Made by a program: the position numbers and the translations under genes
The notes under the pieces: model-generated
Told to the model about the DNA's origin: nothing
Database searches by the model: none
What the model saw: the letters and a program-made list of their open reading frames with translations, nothing else
Shown here: positions 26,936 through 36,570 of the stretch, piece after piece
Position numbering within the stretch: the first letter of the stretch is position 1
Layout: every line of letters starts with the position of its first letter
Assembly (NCBI GenBank): GCA_903921785.1
Contig: CAIXRH010000242.1
Location: 1 to 64,000, forward strand
Length of the DNA stretch: 64,000 bases
Origin: an uncultured Pseudomonadota bacterium
GTDB lineage: Bacteria; Myxococcota_A; UBA796; SXON01
Direction: 5' to 3'

Positions 26936-28228
26936 ATGAGCCTCATCGATACGGCCCGCACCTGGGTCTACACGGCCTCCGTCAAGGGACGCTTCCAGCG
27001 GTACCACCGTTGGTCCGGCGCGCTCCTCCAGGCGTTCTTCTTCGTCACACCCTGGGTCTCCGTCGGGGGCCACCCGGCGGTGCAGATCGACATCCCTGGC
27101 CGGCGGCTCTACGCCTTGGGCTCGGTGTTCACCCCCACCGACACGCTGCTCCTGGCCATCATGGGCCTCTTCTCCGCCTTCGCGCTCTTCCTCTTCACGG
27201 CCGTCTACGGTCGGCTCTGGTGCGGCTACGCCTGCCCCCAGACCGTGTTCCTCGAAGAGTGGGTGCGCCCCATCGAGAAGTTCTTCGAGGGCGAACGCGG
27301 CGTCCGCATGGCGCGCGACAAAGGCCCCCTCACCGTCGACAAGGCGTGGCGTAAGGCCGGCAAGTGGGGCTCCTACCTGGTGCTCTCGGCCATCGTCGCC
27401 CTCACCTTCGTGTCCTGGTTCAGCGGCGCGCGGGACCTCTGGTCCGGGTCCGGCACGTTCCTCGGCTACTCCATGACGGCGGCCTTCACCGCCCTCATGT
27501 TCTGGAACTTCGCCTGGTTCCGCGAGCAGTTCTGCAACTTCCTCTGCCCGTACGCCCGCTTCCAGGGCGTGCTCTCCGACGAGAAGAGCCTCGTCGTCAC
27601 CTACGACGAGACCCGGGGCGAGCCCCGGAAGGGCAGCGGCGCCTGCATCGACTGCGGCAAGTGTGTGGCCGTCTGCCCCCAGGGCATCGACATCCGCACG
27701 GGCTTCCAGCTTGAGTGCATCGCATGCGCCCGCTGCGTGGACGCCTGCCAGATCGTGATGGACAAGCGCGGCGAGCCGAACCTCATCGGCTACGGAACGC
27801 TCAGCGGCAAGCGCGACGTCTTCCGTCCCCGCACGCTGGTCTACGCGTCGCTCCTCACCGGCCTCGCCATCGCGTTCATCACGGTCTTGGTCACCCGGCA
27901 CTCGGTGGACGGCTTCGTGGTCCGGGCCCCCGGCACGACCTACACCACCGACGAGAACGGCTGGATTCGCAACACCTACCTGTTGCGGCTCACCAACCAC
28001 GACAACCACACCGAACACTGGGATGTGACCGTCTCCGGTCTCCCCGAAACCACTGAGGTCCTGGCGCCGGCGATCACGCTGGAAGGCGCCCAGACCGTGA
28101 CTGTGCCCGTCGTCGTGCGCGTGCCACCGGGTCACCTTTCCGCCCAGAGCGTCCCGCTCTCGGTGGTGGTGCACTCGCACGACGACGAGCTTTCCCTCTC
28201 CGCCACGTTCATGAGCGAAGGAGGCTGA
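26936..28228 (+). CDS. ccoG: cbb3 oxidase accessory protein CcoG (FixG-type polyferredoxin)
   Basis: The 430-residue membrane iron-sulfur protein is needed for copper delivery or reduction during cbb3 assembly. Helices lie near residues 30-50, 70-95, 145-165, 180-200 and 305-325. Motifs include YGRLWCGYACPQTVF, FCNFLCPYARFQG, and two ferredoxin clusters, CIDCGKCVAVCPQGID (near 237) and CIACARCVDAC (near 261). A periplasmic Ig-like C-terminal domain (about 345-430) ends it. The ATG at 26936 follows GAGGTACC. The next gene starts 1 nt after its stop. Confidence 0.95.
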   Translation: MSLIDTARTWVYTASVKGRFQRYHRWSGALLQAFFFVTPWVSVGGHPAVQIDIPGRRLYALGSVFTPTDTLLLAIMGLFSAFALFLFTAVYGRLWCGYACPQTVFLEEWVRPIEKFFEGERGVRMARDKGPLTVDKAWRKAGKWGSYLVLSAIVALTFVSWFSGARDLWSGSGTFLGYSMTAAFTALMFWNFAWFREQFCNFLCPYARFQGVLSDEKSLVVTYDETRGEPRKGSGACIDCGKCVAVCPQGIDIRTGFQLECIACARCVDACQIVMDKRGEPNLIGYGTLSGKRDVFRPRTLVYASLLTGLAIAFITVLVTRHSVDGFVVRAPGTTYTTDENGWIRNTYLLRLTNHDNHTEHWDVTVSGLPETTEVLAPAITLEGAQTVTVPVVVRVPPGHLSAQSVPLSVVVHSHDDELSLSATFMSEGG

Positions 28229-28229
28229 G

Positions 28230-28355
28230 ATGCGCTGGATCGTCGGAGTCGTCGTCGGGCTGGGGATCGTCGTCGCGGTCAACGCCTACGTGGCCTACCT
28301 GGCGGTGAGCGGGGCCGACGCGATCGACCCCACGTACAACTCGGAAGCCCGGTGA
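28230..28355 (+). CDS. ccoH: Very short CcoH/FixH-like membrane protein
   Basis: The frame encodes 41 residues: one transmembrane helix (WIVGVVVGLGIVVAVNAYVA) followed by [19 protein letters not shown]. The sequence after the helix resembles the conserved segment just after the helix of FixH/CcoH, but the roughly 100-residue periplasmic domain of normal FixH is missing. It sits between ccoG and ccoI, the usual ccoH slot, starts 1 nt after the ccoG stop and overlaps ccoI as GTGA. Either a minimal FixH or an unrelated small subunit. Confidence 0.7.
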   Translation: MRWIVGVVVGLGIVVAVNAYVAYLAVSGADAIDPTYNSEAR

Positions 28356-30625
28356 GCGCCACGCCGGTCCCGGCCCCGTGTCCGCACTGCGGCACGCCGA
28401 CCGAGGCCGGCGGCTTCTGCTGCACCGGATGTGAAGTGGCCTCGGCCCTGCTCAAGGACGCGGGGCTCGACCGGTACTACGCGGAGCGGACCACCCCCGC
28501 GCCCCGCCCGGGCGCCCTGGCCCCGCCGGCCATCGAAGCGGCCGACGTCGGCGCGGATGGGGTGGCCGAGCTCCGCTTCCACGTCGACGGGCTCAGCTGC
28601 GCCTCCTGCGTGTGGGTGGCGGAGACGCTGCTCACCCGCGTCCCGGGCGTGGAGTCCGTCTTCGTCAGCTACGGCACCGCGAACGCCACCGTGAAGTTCC
28701 GCGCCGCGGACACGGATCCGCTCCGCATCGTCGCTCCCTTGCAGACCGTCGGCTGGGCCGTTCGCCCGGTGGGCGCCCCGCCGGTGGAGGACCGCTCGTG
28801 GATGGTGCGCACAGGCGTCGCCGCGTTCGTGGCGATGAACCTGATGCTGATGGGCGCCTCGGTCTACGCCGGCTGGTTCGACGGGATGGAGGAGAGCTGG
28901 GGCACCTTCTTCGCCTGGTGGGGCCTCGTGCTCGCCACCCCCATCGCCACCTGGGCCGCCCTCCCCTTCTACCGCACCGCCTGGGCCGGCCTTCGTGCGG
29001 GTCGCCTGCACGTGGACGTGCCGGTGAGCCTCGGGGTGCTCGCGATGTATGCCCACGGCTTGTGGGCCGCGATCGCCCACCGCGACGGCTACCTCGACTC
29101 GATGGCGATGCTGGTCGCGTTGCTGCTCGGCGCGCGTGTGCTGGAGCAGGGCGGACGTCGCCGCGCCGCCGAAGCCGCTCGCTCACTCGGCGCGCTCGCG
29201 CCCCGCTCGGCGCGTCGCCTCCGTGGCGATCAGGCCGACGAAGTCCCCGTGGCCGAGCTCCTGGCCGGGGACCGCATCGTCGCCGCCCACGGCGAAGAGC
29301 TCGCGGCGGACGGGGTGGTGGAAGAAGGCGAGGCCGAAGTGCAGATGGCGCTGCTCACCGGCGAGTCCGCGCCGCGATCCGTCCGAAAGGGCGACGACGT
29401 GGTCGCGGGCGGGATGGTGACCTCCGGGAACCTCGTCGTCCGCGTCACCCGCACCGGCGACGACACGCTGCTCGGCCGCATGGCGCGGCGCCTCGGCGAG
29501 GCGCTCGACCGCCCGATCGCCCCGACGCTGGCCGACAAGGTCGCGCCGACGTTCACGGCGCTGACCCTGATCATCGCCGCCGCCACGGCCATCGGCTGGG
29601 GCGCGCTCCACGGCGCCGACCCCGCGATGAAGGCCACGATCGCCGTGCTGGTGGTGGCGTGCCCGTGCGCCCTCGCCCTCGCGGCTCCGCTGTCCACCGC
29701 GGCCGCGCTCGGCGCGAGCGCGCGCGGCGGGCTGCTCGTCCGATCGGGGGACGTGCTCCGGACCTTCGCCAAGGTCGACACCGTCGTCTTCGACAAGACC
29801 GGCACCCTCACCGAGGGGATTCCGGCGGTGGTGAAGGCCGACGACGCCGTGCTGCGCATCGCCGCCGGCCTGGAGCGGCAGTCCCGCCACCCGATCGCCC
29901 GAGCCATCCTCGAAGAAGCCGCGAAGCGCGGCATCCCCCTCCCCTCCCCTCGGGCCGTGCTTGAGCGTCCGGGCGTGGGCGTGGTCGGCGAGATCGACGG
30001 CATCCGGGTCAGCGTCGGGCGAGGCCAGGGCGGGAGCGTGGAGGTCCGCGGGCCCGATGGGCTCCTGGGCGAGATCGTGCTCGCGGATCGGGTGCGTCCC
30101 GAGGCGCGGGCCACCGTCGCCGCGCTGCGCGCCGCCGGCGTCGCGGTGCACCTGCTCTCCGGAGATGACCCGAGCGTCGTCGCCCGCGTCGCGGCCGACG
30201 TGGGCATCCCCGACGCCTGGGGCGCCGTCGATCCCGAAGGCAAGGCGGACCGCATCGCCGCCCTCCGCGCCGCCGGCCATGTCGTGCTCTTCGTGGGCGA
30301 CGGCGTGAACGACGGCCCGGCGATGGCCGCCGCGGACGTGGGGGTGGCGATGGGCGCGGGCGCGGCCGCCACGGTCCAGGTGGCCGACGCGGTGCAGGTC
30401 AGCGATGGCCTGGGCGCGGTCATCCACGGGCTCACCCTCGCGCGGGACTCCGAGCGGGTGGTTCGGGCGTCGAGCCTCCGCTCCCTCGTCTACAACGCCT
30501 GCGCGGTTACCGCCGCGGCGTTCGGCTTCGTCAATCCGCTGGTCGCCGCCCTGCTGATGCCGCTTTCCAGCAGCATGGTGATCGGCAGCGCGCTACGGCT
30601 CGGCGCGCGGAGGGCCACGACATGA
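28352..30625 (+). CDS. ccoI: Copper-translocating P1B-type ATPase CcoI (FixI)
   Basis: CcoI exports copper for the CuB site of the cbb3 oxidase. The 757-residue protein begins with a FixI-type Cys cluster (CPHCG at 10-14, GFCCTGCE near 22-28), then a heavy-metal domain with GLSCASCVW. Eight helices and the P-type core follow: LLTGESAP, the transport motif VVACPCALA near residue 437, phosphorylation site DKTGTLTEG near 480, RHPIARA and [10 protein letters not shown]. The GTG start overlaps ccoH; the stop overlaps ccoS as ATGA. The double Cys N-terminus separates it from housekeeping CopA. Confidence 0.96.
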   Translation: MSATPVPAPCPHCGTPTEAGGFCCTGCEVASALLKDAGLDRYYAERTTPAPRPGALAPPAIEAADVGADGVAELRFHVDGLSCASCVWVAETLLTRVPGVESVFVSYGTANATVKFRAADTDPLRIVAPLQTVGWAVRPVGAPPVEDRSWMVRTGVAAFVAMNLMLMGASVYAGWFDGMEESWGTFFAWWGLVLATPIATWAALPFYRTAWAGLRAGRLHVDVPVSLGVLAMYAHGLWAAIAHRDGYLDSMAMLVALLLGARVLEQGGRRRAAEAARSLGALAPRSARRLRGDQADEVPVAELLAGDRIVAAHGEELAADGVVEEGEAEVQMALLTGESAPRSVRKGDDVVAGGMVTSGNLVVRVTRTGDDTLLGRMARRLGEALDRPIAPTLADKVAPTFTALTLIIAAATAIGWGALHGADPAMKATIAVLVVACPCALALAAPLSTAAALGASARGGLLVRSGDVLRTFAKVDTVVFDKTGTLTEGIPAVVKADDAVLRIAAGLERQSRHPIARAILEEAAKRGIPLPSPRAVLERPGVGVVGEIDGIRVSVGRGQGGSVEVRGPDGLLGEIVLADRVRPEARATVAALRAAGVAVHLLSGDDPSVVARVAADVGIPDAWGAVDPEGKADRIAALRAAGHVVLFVGDGVNDGPAMAAADVGVAMGAGAAATVQVADAVQVSDGLGAVIHGLTLARDSERVVRASSLRSLVYNACAVTAAAFGFVNPLVAALLMPLSSSMVIGSALRLGARRATT

Positions 30626-30759
30626 CCGCCATCCTCTTCTTGCTGCCCCTCGCCGTCGCCCTCGGCGCCACGTTCGCGTGGCTGTTCATCCGGGCCGCGA
30701 AGCAGGGTCAGTTCGACGACCTCGATGACCCTCCCGAGCGGATGCTCCGCGACGACTGA
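30622..30759 (+). CDS. ccoS: cbb3 oxidase maturation protein CcoS
   Basis: The 45-residue frame has one helix ([20 protein letters not shown]) followed by [22 protein letters not shown]. The tail GQFDDLDxPxxRML is the family signature of CcoS, which is needed for cofactor insertion into CcoN. It overlaps ccoI as ATGA and is the last gene of the operon. The MITE-like element begins directly after it. Confidence 0.95.
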   Translation: MTAILFLLPLAVALGATFAWLFIRAAKQGQFDDLDDPPERMLRDD

Positions 30760-30771
30760 TCCGCCGTGCCG

Positions 30772-31078
30772 GATGAGGATCGTTCGCACGTCGCGGCGTC
30801 GCGGAGCGAGCCCGTGCGGCCAGCCCGGAGTGGGCCAGCCCGGAGCGGGCCAGCCCGAAGTGGGCCAGCCCGGAGTGGGCCAGCCCGGAGTGGGCCAGCC
30901 GTGTGACGTCGCCAGCGGCGGGCGGAGCGATGCGACCGCCCGTCGATGGTGACGGCAGGACCCCGCGCCGACGCTCACTGTTTCCGCGTCCACAACGGCG
31001 CGACTCGCGATGACGGAAATCCCGCCTCCCCGCGCGCCGCGTCCTCGCCGGGCGAGCGGCAATCAGGATCAAACCGTA
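30772..31078. mobile_element. MITE-like intergenic element, copy 1
   Basis: This copy is in the orientation opposite to the one near 62.5 kb. Shared landmarks in order: TGAGGATCGTTCGC, GTGTGACGTCGCCAGCGGCG, CGGGCGG with CCGCCCG as a 7-bp stem, CGCCGACGCTCACTGTTTCC, CCCGCCTCCCCG, GCCGGGCGAGCGG, and the end CAGGATCAAACCGTA (31064-31078). The left terminal repeat seen in the other copy has decayed here. No gene fits. It lies between the convergent ccoS and lapA-like genes. Confidence 0.65.
30818..30900 (+). repeat. Six 15-bp tandem repeats inside the MITE-like element
   Basis: GGCCAGCC recurs at 30818, 30833, 30848, 30863, 30878 and 30893, joined by CGGAGTG-type spacers with single-base variants. 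The other copy of the element, near 62.8 kb, has only one comparable unit, so the array expanded here. The units are too short and uniform to be CRISPR. Confidence 0.85.
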
Positions 31079-31082
31079 CGAG

Positions 31083-31275
31083 GTGACCGTGCGGCTGACG
31101 TCACTGTCGAACCGGCCGAGCGCAGCGAGGGCCGGGCGCTCGTGGCGGCAGGACCCAGCGCCAACGCTTACATTCTCCGGGTCAACCGTGGCGTAACTCA
31201 CGACGCAGGAAATTCCGCCCCCCCCCAACGGCGCGGCCTCGCCGGGCGAGCGGAAATCAGCGTCACACCGGTGGC
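31083..31275. repeat. Second, partial copy of the MITE-like element in tandem
   Basis: Directly after copy 1 the same order of landmarks begins again in diverged form: a GACGTC-containing segment, GGCAGGACCCAGCGCCAACGC, TTACATTCTCCGGGTC, AATTCCGCC, GGCCTCGCCGGGCGAGCGG and AAATCAGCGTCACACCG. The left third is missing. It is more diverged than copy 1 and looks like an older insertion or duplication. Confidence 0.55.
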
Positions 31276-31295
31276 GGCAGACCCGGTGTAGAGAG

Positions 31296-31452
31296 GCTGG
31301 TGGCGCCCCACCGGCTTGCCGCCCGGACGCGTCGGCGGTCGAGGAGCCCCCGTCGGCGAGAATGGCGCTTCGGGCGGGAGCGCCCCGGCGGCGCCGCGAT
31401 CCGCGCCGGACCGCGCCTGCGTCAGGGATCGTGATCCGCGGATCGCCCAAAT
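31296..31452 (+). repeat. Dispersed intergenic repeat, copy C (modules 1 and 2)
   Basis: Module 1 (about 31296-31390) shows the conserved core GTCGGCGGTCGAGG and CGGCGAGAATGGCG. Module 2 has GCGATCCGC at 31396-31404 and GCGGATCGC at 31438-31446, a perfect 9-bp stem with a 33-nt loop. The inner four bases differ from copy A on both sides (CCGC/GCGG for TGGC/GCCA), so pairing is kept. It lies between convergent genes. Confidence 0.8.
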
Positions 31453-31498
31453 GGTCCTTGGCTTCTGGATGAGGACGCCCCTCCGGTCGGAGCGCCGC

Positions 31499-31810
31499 TC
31501 AGCCCCAGCCGCCCTTGTCGTCCTCGGCCTTCTCCGCCGGACGGGCGCCGCGAAGCGCGAGCTCCTGCTCCAGCTGGCGCACGCGCCGGCCGAGCTCGTA
31601 GCGCTTCCTGACCCCGCCGATCGCGGTGACCAGGGCGCCGGCGGCAAAGCAGATCCCCATCACGATCGGGACAGAGGCCGGCGCCTCCAGCGTCCAGGCG
31701 GCGAAGCCCACATCGAACGAGAGCTGGGTGGTGCGGGCGCTGTTCTGGACCCCGAACGCGGCGATCGCGAGCAGCGTGAGGAGGACGGTGGACAGCTTGA
31801 CCCAACGCAT
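31499..31810 (-). CDS. LapA-family (DUF1049) inner-membrane protein
   Basis: The 103-residue protein has two transmembrane helices (about residues 5-21 and 46-66), with QNSARTTQLSFDVGFAAW between them and the ending GGVRKRYELGRRVRQLEQEL as a coiled-coil tail. This two-helix plus coiled-coil layout, and the motif 'QN...V.F.F', are typical of the LapA domain family, whose E. coli member works in lipopolysaccharide assembly. It lies 81 bp after rpsA, but the rpsA terminator is in between, so it needs its own promoter or read-through. Confidence 0.75.
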   Translation of the reverse strand: MRWVKLSTVLLTLLAIAAFGVQNSARTTQLSFDVGFAAWTLEAPASVPIVMGICFAAGALVTAIGGVRKRYELGRRVRQLEQELALRGARPAEKAEDDKGGWG

Positions 31811-31834
31811 TCGGTAGCGTAGCCCGTCCAGGCC

Positions 31835-31878
31835 AAAAACGCCGAAGCCGGCGAGCCCTCACGGACCCGCCGGCTTCA
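31835..31878 (-). terminator. Rho-independent terminator of rpsA
   Basis: On the minus strand a perfect 10-bp stem (GAAGCCGGCG, + coordinates 31869-31878, pairing with 31845-31854) closes a 14-nt loop. It is followed by GGCG and then five T (31836-31840 on the + strand read as A). It starts 13 bp after the rpsA stop codon. Stem, loop and T-run are all where an intrinsic terminator needs them. Confidence 0.85.
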
Positions 31879-31891
31879 GGGGACGCCGAGC

Positions 31892-33613
<1,722 letters not shown>

Positions 33614-33686
33614 GAAGGGGATGTCTCGGCGTCGGATGTTCCGGCGCGTGGATGAAGGTCGATGAGGAGGCTGGGGGTGCGACCTG

Positions 33687-33705
33687 CTCCATCCCAACGA
33701 TGGAG
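33687..33705 (-). promoter_or_regulatory. Hairpin in the rpsA leader
   Basis: CTCCATC (33687-33693) and GATGGAG (33699-33705) are perfect 7-bp inverted repeats around CCAAC, about 75 nt before the rpsA start. With the missing Shine-Dalgarno sequence, this could serve autogenous control by S1 or be an operator. No function is shown. Confidence 0.45.
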
Positions 33706-33778
33706 TGCCGCGGCGGAGAGCGTGTCCTCAACACGTCGGCGCCGAACCTGCAGCGAGCGGAACCCGCTGAGGCCCGCG

Positions 33779-33806
33779 CGACTATCCCGGGACCACGGGG
33801 TGTCAA
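33779..33806 (-). promoter_or_regulatory. Possible sigma70-type promoter of rpsA
   Basis: On the minus strand a perfect TTGACA (33801-33806) is followed after 16 bp by TAGTCG (33779-33784), a weak -10. It lies just after the stop of the Clp-type gene and would give a leader of about 160 nt containing the hairpin. Confidence 0.4.
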
Positions 33807-33821
33807 GGTCGGTCGCGGAAA

Positions 33822-36548
33822 TCAGCCCGCGTCGACTCGAGCCTCCCAGGCCTTGCGGAGCGGCTCCAGCGCGCCCCGCTTCAGCTCCTTCGCCAGGGTG
33901 ACGAAGGCGCCGGTGCGAACGTCGCGAACCGCCACCCCGTCGAAGTGGTAGGCGCGGGCCGCGGCCACCTCGGCGGGCCGGGCGCTGCGGAGGGCGCCGC
34001 CGAGCAGCACCAGCGTGTCGCGGTCCACCCCGCGGAAAGCACGGTTGCTGCCCCGCTCCGCGAGCGTCACCACCACCCGGGCGCGCACCTCCTCAACGAA
34101 GGTGCCCGCGCCGCGTCGGGCGTCCGTCGCCGTGCCAGAGACCACACCCGCCCGCCGAGGCAGGACCTCCACGAGCAGGCGGTCGGCGTCGCCGTCCTTG
34201 CGGCGCCGCCGATGCAGCCCCGCCTCCATCGCGAGCAGGTGCACGAGCCCCGGCCCTTCGACCTCGAAGATCGCGCCCACCACCCGCTCCCCGACCGTCT
34301 CCTCCGCGACGAGCGTGGGCTGCAGCCCGAGCCGCTTGAGCCACGCCGCCTCCACCGCGACCAGCTCCTCCAGCCACTCCGCGTCCACGTGGCCGTTGGC
34401 CTCTGCGGGCCCCACCACCACGAAGGCGCCGTCCTCCCCGGTGTCGACGTCGAGGAGGCGCCAGCGGCGACGAGCTTCCGCCGCTTCGACGAGGGTCTTT
34501 CGGAGGCGGTCTTCGTCGGCGTCGGCGGGGAGCGCGTCGAGGTGGCGGAGGGCGCCGAGGAGGCGGGCGTCGGCGGCGATCCGCGCGTCCAGGGTGCGGT
34601 AGCGGAGCAGCACCGCGTTGGCGCGGTTGGCGTCGGCCCAGAAGTCGGGGGCGGCGCTCGCATCGAGGAGGGCCTGTGCTTCGTGGCGGCGTTCTTCGTG
34701 AGCGGCAACGAGCGGCACCCACGCGGCCTTGGCGGCCGCCACGTCGGCGTCCACCACCACCGCCGCGGCTTCGGCGGGCGGGTGCACCACCGCCTCCTCC
34801 GCGCGGCGAACGTCGACACGGCCCCCGCGGATGCCCAAGACCAGCGCCTCGCCGTCGCGCACGGAGTGACCCACGATGAACGCGGCGAGCGGCCCGACGA
34901 GGTTGCGCTCCATCTCCCGACGGAGGAACCGCGCGCCGAAGTGCGGGTGGTAGCCGTGGGCGACGAGCCAGTCGAGCACGTCGGCGTCCACCTTCACGGG
35001 GATGTCGCGGCCAGCGAGGCCCTCGCGCTCGAGGAGCCACGTGAGCTCGCGCTGGGCGATCGCCCGGATCGTGGGGCGGGAGAGCGGGTGGAAGTGGACG
35101 ACCCGATCGAAGCGGTTGAGGAACTCGAACCGGAAGACCTGGAGGACCCGCCGGTCGAGCTCCGCGTCGAGTGAGCGGGTGTCCCGCGACTCGGAGAAGC
35201 CCACGCCCGACTCACGGTACACCTCCGCACCGGCGTTGCTCGTGGCGATCACGATGAGGCTGCGTACGGACACCGTCTCGTTGTTGCCGTTGGTGTACCT
35301 GCCCTCGTCCACCAGCTCGAGCAGGCCGTCGTGCACGGTCCGGTCGGCCTTCTCCAGCTCGTCGAGCAGGAGCACCCCGAACGGCGCATTGCCGAGGCGC
35401 TTCGCCAGCTCCCCGCGCCTCCCGTCGACGTTCGGCGCAGCCGGCGAGCCGAAGAGCTTCGGATGGCCACCCGGCCCGCCGAAGTCGGAGAGGTTCACCC
35501 GGATCATCCGGCCCTTGTCGCCGAAAAAGTACTCGGCGAGCAGCTGCGCGGTGTGGGTCTTGCCCACGCCGCTCGGGCCGACGAAGAGGAAGACCCCGAA
35601 GGGGCGCCGCGGATCTGCGAGGTTCGCCTTGATGAGCGCGACCACTCGCACCACCGCGTCCGCCGCCTCCTCCTGACCCAGCAGCCGGTCGGTGACGAAG
35701 CGGCGGGTGGCGGCGATGTCGAGGTCCACTGCGGGATCGACCAGCGGCGCCGGGACGCGGGTGACGTCGCAGAAGCGGTGGACGACGTCGCGGAGCCCGA
35801 CGGCGTCGGCGCCAGCGGCGAGGTCGCGGGACTCGCGGAGGAGGTCGAGCGCCTTGCGAGGGAAGTGGCGGTTGCCGATGAAGCGACCGGTGAGATCGAT
35901 GGCGGCGCGCTGCGCGGCCGGGGTGATCGTGCGACCGCTGCGTGAGCGCTGATCCTCCGCCCACAACGCGACGATCTGGCGCGTCTTGGCCGTGGACGGC
36001 TCCTCCACGTTCACCGTGACCAGCCACTCGGCCAGGTCCGGCGTGAAGTCGAGCATCTGCTGGACCTCGCGCCGCGCGCCCTCGGCCAGGAACGGGCGGA
36101 CACCCGCCGTTCCGAGGCGGAGCACCACCGACTCCCAGTCGAGCGAGAACGCGAGGTGGAGGTCCCGGATGAAGGGGACGATGGGCGTGGGGGAACGGAG
36201 GATATGGTCGACGATCGCCTGGAATTGCTCGGCGCCGTCGCTCGACTCCTTGAACCGGCTGGAGATCGCACGGAGCGAGAGCTGCACGAAGCGCGCGCCG
36301 CGAAAGCAGGCCGGTCCCCTCCCCTCGGCAGCGGCCACGACGATCGCGTGGATCGCCGCCGACTTGCCCACGCCCGCCGGCCCGACGAGCACCGGCGTGC
36401 GCCGGCCTTCGGCCACCAGCACGTCGGTGACCTGGGCGATCACATCCTCCAAGCCGAAGACCGGCAACAGGCGACCCCCTCGGGCGGCCTCCGTGAGGTC
36501 GAGCTCGATCCAATCTTCGAAGACGAACGGCTTGTCGGCCTTGCCCAT
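33822..36548 (-). CDS. Clp-type double AAA+ ATPase fused to a degenerate RF2-like release-factor module
   Basis: The product has 908 residues. The first AAA+ domain has Walker A GPAGVGKS at residues 56-63. The second has Walker A GPSGVGKTHTAQ near 325, Walker B VLLLDELEKA, sensor ATSNAGAE and a ClpB D2-small region to about 590. Residues 610-908 follow release factor 2: DFWADANRA near 635, the central domain ending EAGLHRRRRK (775-784), GAGTFVEEVR at 813-822 where RF2 has GAGGQHVN, and AVRDVRTG near 872 like the RF2 tail IKDLRTG. The SPF (stop-codon) position reads DGD, and GGQ (peptide release) is lost. It is probably an ATP-driven unfoldase that docks on the ribosome. rpsA follows. The ATG at 36548 is chosen; earlier codons look non-coding. 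Confidence 0.82.
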   Translation of the reverse strand: MGKADKPFVFEDWIELDLTEAARGGRLLPVFGLEDVIAQVTDVLVAEGRRTPVLVGPAGVGKSAAIHAIVVAAAEGRGPACFRGARFVQLSLRAISSRFKESSDGAEQFQAIVDHILRSPTPIVPFIRDLHLAFSLDWESVVLRLGTAGVRPFLAEGARREVQQMLDFTPDLAEWLVTVNVEEPSTAKTRQIVALWAEDQRSRSGRTITPAAQRAAIDLTGRFIGNRHFPRKALDLLRESRDLAAGADAVGLRDVVHRFCDVTRVPAPLVDPAVDLDIAATRRFVTDRLLGQEEAADAVVRVVALIKANLADPRRPFGVFLFVGPSGVGKTHTAQLLAEYFFGDKGRMIRVNLSDFGGPGGHPKLFGSPAAPNVDGRRGELAKRLGNAPFGVLLLDELEKADRTVHDGLLELVDEGRYTNGNNETVSVRSLIVIATSNAGAEVYRESGVGFSESRDTRSLDAELDRRVLQVFRFEFLNRFDRVVHFHPLSRPTIRAIAQRELTWLLEREGLAGRDIPVKVDADVLDWLVAHGYHPHFGARFLRREMERNLVGPLAAFIVGHSVRDGEALVLGIRGGRVDVRRAEEAVVHPPAEAAAVVVDADVAAAKAAWVPLVAAHEERRHEAQALLDASAAPDFWADANRANAVLLRYRTLDARIAADARLLGALRHLDALPADADEDRLRKTLVEAAEARRRWRLLDVDTGEDGAFVVVGPAEANGHVDAEWLEELVAVEAAWLKRLGLQPTLVAEETVGERVVGAIFEVEGPGLVHLLAMEAGLHRRRRKDGDADRLLVEVLPRRAGVVSGTATDARRGAGTFVEEVRARVVVTLAERGSNRAFRGVDRDTLVLLGGALRSARPAEVAAARAYHFDGVAVRDVRTGAFVTLAKELKRGALEPLRKAWEARVDAG

Positions 36549-36570
36549 CGGCACCTCGCGACGGCCCAGC

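Noticed and set aside
30818-30900. CRISPR-like array
   Set aside because: Units are 15 bp with no unique spacers, only six copies, and no cas genes are nearby.
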